Source of the DNA: Actinomycetota bacterium
Lineage (GTDB): Bacteria; Actinomycetota; Acidimicrobiia; IMCC26256
Length of the DNA stretch: 5,451 nucleotides
Assembly: GCA_009702955.1 (NCBI GenBank)
Contig: WLHA01000113.1
Span: 1-5,451, forward strand
Reading direction: 5' to 3'
Below, piece by piece: positions 1-4,240 of this stretch (position 1 is its first letter; each line of letters begins with the position of its first letter). A program made the position numbers and the translations under genes. The notes below the pieces were generated by a model that ran no database searches, was not told the origin of the DNA, and saw only the letters and a list, made by a program, of their open reading frames with translations.

Positions 1-681
1 ACCGAGGGGAGTACTGACATCCCAAGTCTGCTGAGGAACGTCTGAGTAATAACTAGTCGCAACGCGACTCTTGAAGATTGGGGCGAAGAGCAGACTCCCG
101 GAGATTGTTGAGCCAACAGCATCGCCCTTGGTAACGATTCCAGTCACCCAAATAAACTCATTTACATCAGAGTCCACACCAGTAATGCGTAGGTACCCCA
201 TCACCTTGGCGTCAACGGTGCCATCGCCAGTGCTATCGAGGCTCCACATCACCTTGCCAATCCATGGGCGCTCTGTTGGGTCGTTGTCCTCGAGCTTGCA
301 GTCGGCAGATGATGAGGTGATCTTGGCTGAGAACTTCTTCACAACCGGGGCGTTGGAGTGCACTCCGAGAGCGTCGTCGAATAGACAGCCGCCAACCTCG
401 CCAGCCGCTGCCTGGGCGGTAGTTGTAGCCACACCCTTTACAGCGATGCTCATTGCTCGGTTAGTAAGCGTTAAGCCTGCAGATCCCGTGGAGTCGCGCG
501 CTGCGCCTATGGATAGGCCGAAGCAGGCTCCTTTATCCTCCATGCCTGCCTGAGGGTACGGGTTAGCGACCGTTGGGGGTGCCGCTCCCGATGGCAGCGC
601 AGAGGCGCCGATCGCGCATGTAGCAATAACGCTTGCAGCGAGCATCGAGAGGGTTGAGCGTTGACGAAGACTCTTGAGCAT
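1..681 (-). CDS. Secreted protein of unknown function, paralogue of the gene at 946-1833 (3' end outside window)
   Basis: The frame is open from an ATG at 681 to the left edge, giving 227 residues with no stop; the C-terminus is missing. The start is supported by AGGGGA at 686-691, four bases upstream. Residues 1-28 look like a Sec signal: basic N-terminus (K3, R6, R8), hydrophobic core, and a possible Ala-Ser-Ala cleavage site at 26-28. C22 lies within the core but the preceding residues (I-A-T) make a poor lipobox. The mature part aligns over most of its length with the neighbouring protein: C53, C99 and C128 match C50, C96 and C133 there, with the first pair exactly 46 residues apart in both. 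The best block (residues 177-206, Trp-Val-Thr-Gly-Ile-Val-x-Lys-Gly) is identical at 15 of 30 positions by eye. I do not recognise the family. It is likely secreted and disulfide-bonded, which is inference. Confidence 0.8.
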   Translation of the reverse strand, partial: MLKSLRQRSTLSMLAASVIATCAIGASALPSGAAPPTVANPYPQAGMEDKGACFGLSIGAARDSTGSAGLTLTNRAMSIAVKGVATTTAQAAAGEVGGCLFDDALGVHSNAPVVKKFSAKITSSSADCKLEDNDPTERPWIGKVMWSLDSTGDGTVDAKVMGYLRITGVDSDVNEFIWVTGIVTKGDAVGSTISGSLLFAPIFKSRVATSYYSDVPQQTWDVSTPLG

Positions 682-685
682 TAAA

Positions 686-691
686 TCCCCT
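686..691 (-). promoter_or_regulatory. Ribosome binding site of the 681-1 gene
   Basis: On the minus strand AGGGGA lies four bases before the ATG at 681. It decides the start of a gene that has no stop within the window. Confidence 0.6.
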
Positions 692-845
692 ATAAATAAA
701 ACTCGAAGTGGATCCCACATCGAGTGCTGAGTGGCGTCGCGTATTTGGAGAAATCCTACCGCCAGATTCGCAACCTAAGAACCCTAAAATTGGGGATTCA
801 CCCAAAAGTTAGGCTCGATTTTGGGCTGCGATATTTAAGCCCCCC

Positions 846-900
846 AGAACCGGTTTTGGGCCTACCCCCCGAGAGGAGTAGGCCCAAAATCCGTTGTTCT
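846..900 (-). terminator. Long stem-loop between the two paralogues, possible terminator or processing site
   Basis: Bases 854-865 and 878-889 form a perfect 12-bp stem (GTAGGCCCAAAA and its complement) around a 12-nt loop. The stem continues through 851-853 with 891-893 and 846-850 with 896-900, interrupted by a 1-nt and a 2-nt bulge, for 20 pairs in total. It starts 45 nt beyond the stop codon of the 1833-946 gene. No run of U follows on the minus strand, so it is not a canonical intrinsic terminator. It could stop, attenuate or protect the 3' end of the first gene's transcript. The structure is seen directly; the role is inference. Confidence 0.55.
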
Positions 901-945
901 TATCCGCACCACAAAGGTAGTGAGGCGGGATATTTCAAGTAACTA

Positions 946-1833
946 CTAGAGCAGGAATTGAATTCCAGCTGCCGTGCTGCCGAGGCCAAGGCTTGGGAAC
1001 GCAGAGCCTCCACCGAGACCGATTAGGTCAAGTCCGGGAACTCCGTAGCCCAAACCAACATCGCCAGTACCAGTGCTGCAAGCAATTGCCTCACCGATCG
1101 TGAAGCCAACCGAGGTGGCATACCCTGGTGCAACCGAGGTAAACGTTGACTCGTCAAAACCGACAGTCTTCACGTCATCAACGATTGCAGTCCCGTAGAG
1201 GCCGGCACCCTTGATCTTGGTTACTGGGTTGAACCAGACGTTCCCACCAATGGTGGTACCTACGCCCTCGCCCTTGGCAACAATTCCGGTAAGCCAGACC
1301 TTGTCTGCGGCTGCCGTGTCGAAGCCCTGAATTCGGATGTAAGCATCAAGCTTGGATGCATCAGTGAATCCGATGCTCAGCTTGCCTGTAAGGGGACGCT
1401 CGTCGAGGTCAACTGGCTCGAGGGCCGCACCCAAGCAGTCGGATATGCCAGTGAGCTTGGTGCCGAACTTTGCGACATCCTTGTTCACGTACTCACCGAA
1501 GCCGGTAGGGGTACCACCGGAGAATCCGGCGCTGGTCTCAACTGCACACTGCCCTACGCGCGCCGCACTCACATCTGTTGAGTTGCGGGCGTAGCCCTTG
1601 GAGCTTGAGGTCAACGCTTGCTCAGTAAGACCAAGACCTGAGGTCTTGGCTCCGTTTAGGATCGTGCCTATTGCGATGGTCGAGCAGTTACCGCGGCTCG
1701 ACATTGTTCCTTGGTCGTAGGCGACCTCTCCTGTAGCTACAACTGGAGCTCCTGCGAAGGCCGGTGCTGCGCTCATTCCGAGAGCAAGCGCCATAGCCAT
1801 CGCAGATCCTGCGATTTTGGACTTGAGTTGCAT
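946..1833 (-). CDS. Secreted protein of unknown function, complete member of the paralogue pair
   Basis: This encodes 295 residues starting with ATG at 1833, with AGAGGAGA at 1839-1846 five bases upstream. Residues 1-27 are a clear Sec signal peptide: K4 and K6, an Ala/Leu/Met-rich core at 8-22, and Ala-Phe-Ala at 25-27 before the likely cut. The mature protein has four cysteines (C50, C96, C133, C252), suggesting two disulfides. Residues 147-208 form the best conserved block shared with the downstream gene and look like alternating beta strands (Lys-Val-Trp-Leu-Thr-Gly-Ile-Val at 178-185). After C252 the chain is very Gly-rich and ends in a hydrophobic Gln-Phe-Leu-Leu. There is no LPXTG motif, no C-terminal membrane helix and no recognisable catalytic motif. 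The gene has its own likely promoter at 2037-2065 and probably shares a transcript with the paralogue 264 bp downstream. The function is unknown to me. Confidence 0.88.
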   Translation of the reverse strand: MQLKSKIAGSAMAMALALGMSAAPAFAGAPVVATGEVAYDQGTMSSRGNCSTIAIGTILNGAKTSGLGLTEQALTSSSKGYARNSTDVSAARVGQCAVETSAGFSGGTPTGFGEYVNKDVAKFGTKLTGISDCLGAALEPVDLDERPLTGKLSIGFTDASKLDAYIRIQGFDTAAADKVWLTGIVAKGEGVGTTIGGNVWFNPVTKIKGAGLYGTAIVDDVKTVGFDESTFTSVAPGYATSVGFTIGEAIACSTGTGDVGLGYGVPGLDLIGLGGGSAFPSLGLGSTAAGIQFLL

Positions 1834-2031
1834 TTATGTCTCCTCTGTCATGACGGATGAATTGTCAATCAGGTAATGCCGCATCCCTGATCTATCTACT
1901 CCCAACAGAGCGATGAACGTGGACCCCGAGACGCATGGCCTGCGCCCTCCCCCCAGTCGCCGTTCTGCCGTTCTCAGCACTATCGAGGCAGCCACCCTGC
2001 CCGGGTGAGTGCCACTAACTGAGGCGGTCAC
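1834..2031 (-). CDS. Doubtful 65-codon leader reading frame, possibly leaderless
   Basis: A GTG at 2031 opens 65 codons ending in TAA at 1836-1834, directly against the ATG of the secreted protein and in the same frame. The GTG is five bases past the predicted -10 hexamer, about where transcription should begin, so leaderless translation (common in actinobacteria) is conceivable and would couple to the next gene. Against it: the product has no recognisable domain, signal or hydrophobic segment. It also uses AGG, AGA, CGG and GGG codons freely, and two structured elements lie inside it. It may simply be a 5' untranslated leader. Treat it as a hypothesis. Confidence 0.2.
   Translation of the reverse strand: MTASVSGTHPGRVAASIVLRTAERRLGGGRRPCVSGSTFIALLGVDRSGMRHYLIDNSSVMTEET
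1839..1846 (-). promoter_or_regulatory. Strong ribosome binding site of the 1833-946 gene
   Basis: AGAGGAGA on the minus strand lies five bases before the ATG at 1833. It also forms the last codons of the doubtful upstream reading frame, whose TAA abuts the ATG. Confidence 0.75.
1868..1891. repeat. Dyad in the leader of the 1833-946 gene
   Basis: ATCAGG at 1868-1873 is mirrored by CCTGAT at 1886-1891, and ATGC at 1876-1879 by GCAT at 1881-1884. The near-palindrome lies 35 to 58 bases upstream of the start codon. It could be an operator or a leader hairpin; nothing in the window indicates a binding partner. Confidence 0.35.
1987..2013 (-). promoter_or_regulatory. Leader hairpin just downstream of the predicted transcription start
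   Basis: GGCA (1987-1990) pairs with TGCC (2010-2013) and CACCC (1993-1997) with GGGTG (2003-2007). This gives a 9-bp GC-rich stem with a symmetrical 2x2 internal loop and a 5-nt apical loop. It would begin about 18 nt into the transcript that starts near 2031. It could stabilise the 5' end or take part in regulation; I recognise no known riboswitch class. Confidence 0.4.
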
Positions 2032-2034
2032 CGC
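2024..2034. promoter_or_regulatory. Palindrome at the predicted transcription start (possible operator)
   Basis: GCGGT and ACCGC flank a single central C in a perfect 11-bp palindrome overlapping the predicted start at about 2031. Its centre (2029) is 21 bp from the centre of the palindrome at 2044-2056, about two helical turns, as might suit paired binding by one regulator. The arms differ between the two sites, which weakens that reading. Confidence 0.3.
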
Positions 2035-2036
2035 GA

Positions 2037-2065
2037 AGTATCACCACGAATCGTGGGGTTGTCAA
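2037..2065 (-). promoter_or_regulatory. Sigma-70-type promoter of the secreted paralogue pair
   Basis: On the minus strand a perfect TTGACA (2065-2060) is followed, after exactly 17 bp, by GATACT (2042-2037), which matches four of six -10 consensus positions. Transcription would start near 2031, giving a leader of roughly 195 nt before the ATG at 1833. This is the best promoter match I found in the window. Confidence 0.6.
2044..2056. promoter_or_regulatory. Palindrome between the -35 and -10 hexamers (possible operator)
   Basis: CCACGA and TCGTGG flank one central base in a perfect 13-bp palindrome that fills most of the promoter spacer. A protein bound here would block RNA polymerase, as with many repressors. 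The regulator is not in the window and the motif is not one I can name. Confidence 0.4.
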
Positions 2066-2091
2066 GCAAAAATTCTCACTTCTTGTGAGAA
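2066..2091 (-). terminator. Intrinsic terminator of the lipoprotein gene
   Basis: On the minus strand TTCTCAC (2091-2085) and GTGAGAA (2079-2073) form a 7-bp stem around a 5-nt loop, followed at once by TTTTTGC. It lies about 70 nt past the stop codon at 2159. The stem is only moderately GC-rich, so termination may be partial. It sits directly against the -35 box of the next promoter, marking a clean boundary between transcription units. Confidence 0.6.
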
Positions 2092-2104
2092 ATCTCACCG
2101 GAAG

Positions 2105-2141
2105 TGGCCAGGGCTCATATCTCGGCCCTATATCTCGGCCA
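2105..2141 (-). repeat. Bulged inverted repeat downstream of the lipoprotein gene
   Basis: TGGCC (2105-2109) pairs with GGCCA (2137-2141) and AGGGC (2110-2114) with GCCCT (2125-2129). This gives ten pairs with a 7-nt bulge and a 10-nt loop. The same stretch contains an 11-bp direct repeat, ATATCTCGGCC, at 2117-2127 and 2130-2140. In the transcript it lies 18 nt after the stop and before the U-tract hairpin, so it may act as a 3' stability element. Confidence 0.4.
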
Positions 2142-2158
2142 ATACCACGCCGAAACCC

Positions 2159-3130
2159 TTAGGAGCCGCAGGTAGCCCCGAGGGTTCCTCCGGTTGCAGT
2201 CGCTGCTGCCGGGGCGATGGGCGCAGGCACAATCGCAGCCCAATCTGGGCCGATGATGGCTTGGGAGGGCGAGGCACAGACAGTTTTACTGGAGAGAATC
2301 TCTGCTACAAAATCATCCTTAGGCATGGATCCTTTACCAAAGCCGGCAACAAACAATGCCTTGTCGTCAGTGGAGACGCATGCGCCAAGTGCTGTCGGCG
2401 TCTTAGCGCCATCGCGACCCTGGAGGAAGGCCTCTCTCTCCATGAGCGCAAAGCCTTCACATTTGATACCCGAACGAGTGATTTTTTTAGCGACTGATCG
2501 CACAGTCGCTACGCCTGCAGTTGTCCAGCCGAGTGTCTCGTTCTTGGGGCACGCATACGTTGAGGCCTCTCCGCCAAGCCGCTTCGCTACACGATTTACT
2601 CCAGTTCGAGTATCTCCCTGCACAGACCACTTATCCCCTGTTGCCCATTGAAAAGGTGGGAGCGGTGCATTTACCGCCGCTGCGCGCCTACAGATACTCT
2701 CGCTTCGCTCTTTAACAAACGCATCGCGATCTTTTGAAGACTCAAATGTTGAGATCTCGAGCGCGTTCCCAAATGCATCACAGTCAGCCATCGCTCTAGG
2801 GGCAATCATCCAGTTGTACTTCAGATGCGCTGGCGCCAGATTTCCGGGTTCTAGGAATACAACCTGCTCGCATGATTTCGCATCACTGCCCTGAATCTTG
2901 CGCGCTATTGCATTTACATCTTTCTTAGCCGCACTCGACCACGCGGTGGGGAGCGTCTGAGCAACGGTGATTTTGCTCCCGCTACCTCCGCAGCCTGCAA
3001 GACCTGCACCCGCTATGAAAAGCGCGGTTACAGCTACTGCTACCGCGCGGTTCATTGAGATGGTCTTCATTGAGATGGTCCTCGTTGAGATGGTCTTCAT
3101 TGAGAAACTCTTCATTGAGCTGGCCTTCAT
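2159..3130 (-). CDS. Lipoprotein with a duplicated four-cysteine domain
   Basis: I start this 323-residue protein at the ATG at 3130, which has GGGGAG seven bases upstream; the frame stays open further upstream, but no comparable ribosome site is apparent there and a longer product would bury the signal. Residues 1-25 are five copies of a five-residue repeat (Met-Lys-Thr-Ile-Ser type). A hydrophobic segment (29-43) and the lipobox Leu-Ala-Gly-Cys follow, with C47 the predicted lipidated residue, so it should be anchored to the outer face of the membrane. The mature part holds two similar domains, about 69-194 and 208-321. Each has an Ala-x-Lys-Ile segment, Cys-Glu (C87, C224), a second Cys (C117, C251), an Asp-x-Phe-Val type segment, a third Cys (C147, C285), Gly-x-x-Trp (165-168, 294-297) and a Gly-Gly segment ending in a fourth Cys (C194, C321). 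It resembles small actinobacterial lipoproteins of unknown function; I cannot name the family. Confidence 0.82.
   Translation of the reverse strand: MKASSMKSFSMKTISTRTISMKTISMNRAVAVAVTALFIAGAGLAGCGGSGSKITVAQTLPTAWSSAAKKDVNAIARKIQGSDAKSCEQVVFLEPGNLAPAHLKYNWMIAPRAMADCDAFGNALEISTFESSKDRDAFVKERSESICRRAAAVNAPLPPFQWATGDKWSVQGDTRTGVNRVAKRLGGEASTYACPKNETLGWTTAGVATVRSVAKKITRSGIKCEGFALMEREAFLQGRDGAKTPTALGACVSTDDKALFVAGFGKGSMPKDDFVAEILSSKTVCASPSQAIIGPDWAAIVPAPIAPAAATATGGTLGATCGS
3056..3130 (-). repeat. 15-bp tandem repeat (5 units) at the start of the lipoprotein gene
   Basis: Five in-phase units of consensus ATGAAGACCATCTCA occupy 3130-3116, 3115-3101, 3100-3086, 3085-3071 and 3070-3056. The third and fifth are identical. 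All but the fourth (ACGAGG) begin with ATG, and the next codon after the array is also ATG. The array encodes the positively charged n-region of the signal peptide. Unit gain or loss by slippage would keep the frame and change only the length and charge of this region. Only the first ATG has a good ribosome site. Confidence 0.85.
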
Positions 3131-3251
3131 TGTGATTCTCCCCGGGGTTAAGCACCAACGATGCTGCGCAAGTAGAGCGAAACCATACCCGCCAGATTTA
3201 AGGGTAGGGGCGCGCTTACGCGTACCCAATTCGCGTGTCAGACTCTCCACT
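3131..3251. other. Divergent intergenic region between lipoprotein and secreted-protein genes
   Basis: These 121 bp separate two divergent starts and must hold both promoters if each gene has its own. The only minus-strand candidate with proper spacing is TTGGGT (3229-3224), 17 bp, TACCCT (3206-3201), which is a weak match. The lipoprotein ribosome site GGGGAG is at 3138-3143, inside a CCCCGGGG palindrome (3140-3147). I found no convincing plus-strand promoter. Confidence 0.35.
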
Positions 3252-4094
3252 ATGCGCATACTTGCTCCAAGCCTGCAGATCGATTCACATAAAGCATCGA
3301 CCACTAGCAGCGCCACTCCGCTCTCTGCTGCAAGCATTCGTTACCGAGGCGGCGCTGATCTATCGACTCATTTATCGAGTCGTTTATGGGATGGTTTTCC
3401 GGCCCAGGTTGCGCTGCTCCTTACTCTCCTCGTCACGATGCTCGTTTCCGTAGCGATATTTCCGACCGATGCGCATGCCGCCCCAACGGGGACTCCAACT
3501 AACGCAGCCACTAATCCTGCAACTGGTGCAACGGGAGTAACGGGAGTTGGAGCGGTGACACCAGCGGTTGACTTCAGATCGGTTACGCCAAAAGGGCCAT
3601 ACCGATTAGTGAGCAAGGGCAAGGCCGACTCGGTTACCTGGAGGCTCGAGCGCGCAACTGGAAATAAAGGCACAACCTGCTGGCGCATTGTCACCAAACC
3701 AAAGTCAATCTCAGCTCCGGGCAACGCTCCAGGCAACGCGCGCTGCTACCCACCCGTTGCGGATGATGCAGATAGCGTCGACATACCCCTCGTCGTTGCG
3801 GCAAATGCTAAGCGCTCAAAGATTGGGTTTGTGGCGATTGTGGTGCCGAAGGGGACTCGCTCGGTAAAGGTTGGAGTAATCGGCGGGAAGTTCACTCCCA
3901 TCTCGGAGGGCAAGAGCCTCTCTGGGCCAATTGTCTTTGTCGGCAAGAAGACGCCGCTCTGGGTCGATATGACCCTCCCGGGGAAGCACCGCCTCGCCTG
4001 CCAGGGCGGGGTACTCATTGATAAGTACGACCTCAAGGACCCGATTCTCACGGGTAGCTCAGTTGGGGCAGCATGGTTCTGCGATGAGTTGTAA
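3252..4094 (+). CDS. Secreted four-cysteine protein of unknown function
   Basis: The ATG at 3252 is the last plausible start before the signal sequence and gives 280 residues. The frame extends upstream to 2967, but that part overlaps the opposite-strand lipoprotein and is best read as shadow. No Shine-Dalgarno site precedes 3252, so initiation may be leaderless or the start may be wrong. The predicted signal has an unusually long n-region (about 51 residues), a hydrophobic core at 52-70 and Ala-His-Ala at 74-76 before the likely cut. Residues 77-105 are a Thr/Ala/Gly-rich linker. The remainder looks like an all-beta domain with four cysteines (C143, C165, C250, C277), probably two disulfides, and a Thr-Thr-Cys-Trp-Arg motif at 141-145. 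There is no catalytic signature, anchor or sorting motif. It should be exported and soluble or wall-associated; the function is unknown to me. Confidence 0.75.
   Translation: MRILAPSLQIDSHKASTTSSATPLSAASIRYRGGADLSTHLSSRLWDGFPAQVALLLTLLVTMLVSVAIFPTDAHAAPTGTPTNAATNPATGATGVTGVGAVTPAVDFRSVTPKGPYRLVSKGKADSVTWRLERATGNKGTTCWRIVTKPKSISAPGNAPGNARCYPPVADDADSVDIPLVVAANAKRSKIGFVAIVVPKGTRSVKVGVIGGKFTPISEGKSLSGPIVFVGKKTPLWVDMTLPGKHRLACQGGVLIDKYDLKDPILTGSSVGAAWFCDEL
3362..3397 (+). repeat. 12-bp imperfect tandem repeat in the signal region
   Basis: Three 12-bp units (3362-3373, 3374-3385, 3386-3397) start with AT and end in TTT, encoding a degenerate four-residue Leu-containing repeat. The first two differ at two positions. 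They include a 6-bp inverted repeat, CGACTC at 3364-3369 and GAGTCG at 3377-3382. They fall just before the hydrophobic core of the secreted protein's signal. Confidence 0.45.
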
Positions 4095-4240
4095 CTAAAG
4101 GGGATCCCTCTAACTGCTCGCCGGATGGCGCTTACCTTGAGGCATTTCAGAGGTTAAAGGCCGAGGCCGTGCGCCTAATTCCCACTAGAGAATTCGCGCA
4201 GAGGGTGGTACCTTCGCGACCAAGACATTTGGGGGAGAGC
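4095..4240. other. Intergenic region between the two plus-strand genes
   Basis: The 146-bp gap contains no credible gene. A short AGGG/CCCT palindrome lies at 4099-4109, too small to be called a terminator and lacking a T-run. I found no promoter with both hexamers well placed. The two genes may therefore be cotranscribed or have a promoter I cannot recognise. Confidence 0.4.
4231..4237 (+). promoter_or_regulatory. Ribosome binding site deciding the GTG start at 4241
   Basis: GGGGGAG ends three bases before the GTG. The spacing is short, but no other start nearby has a comparable site, and this one places the twin-arginine motif at a normal distance from the N-terminus. Confidence 0.55.

Larger units (their letters stand above)
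682..945. other. Intergenic region between the two paralogues, no gene seen
   Basis: I see no convincing gene on either strand in this 264-bp gap. It holds the 846-900 stem-loop and further short arms that could pair alternatively: 801-807 with 819-825 (7 bp), and 818-826 with 882-890 (9 bp). The minus strand has an AT-rich stretch (691-702) before the ribosome binding site. I found no promoter for the downstream paralogue with both hexamers at acceptable spacing, so read-through from the gene at 946-1833 remains possible. Confidence 0.5.

Noticed and set aside
13..18. C22 of the 681-1 protein as a lipidation site
   Set aside because: The preceding Ile-Ala-Thr does not fit a lipobox and hydrophobic residues continue past the cysteine (which is encoded further right, at 616-618).
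71..553. 160-codon plus-strand frame
   Set aside because: It is antisense to the paralogue at 681-1, whose signal peptide and homology make the minus strand the coding one.
563..805. 80-codon minus-strand frame
   Set aside because: It overlaps the start of the secreted paralogue in another frame, has no ribosome site and no protein-like features.
788..807. Small hairpin TTGGG/CCCAA as a terminator
   Set aside because: A 5-bp stem followed on the minus strand by only four T; too weak next to the 846-900 stem.
1863..1868. A second TTGACA close to the secreted gene
   Set aside because: No -10-like hexamer lies 16-18 bp downstream; the position holds the ribosome binding site instead.
2009..2497. 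162-codon plus-strand frame
   Set aside because: It is antisense to the promoter region and the lipoprotein 3' half, with no domain or plausible start signal.
3056..3130. CRISPR-like array
   Set aside because: The units are contiguous 15-bp repeats without spacers and are in frame with a coding sequence.
2967..3251. Upstream extension of the four-cysteine protein
   Set aside because: It runs antisense through the lipoprotein signal and repeat array. The Ile-Glu-Met-Val repeats it would encode are the mirror of the 15-bp repeat.
3131..3337. Upstream extension of the lipoprotein
   Set aside because: It would put 69 extra residues before a complete lipoprotein signal, while ATG 3130 has a good ribosome site.
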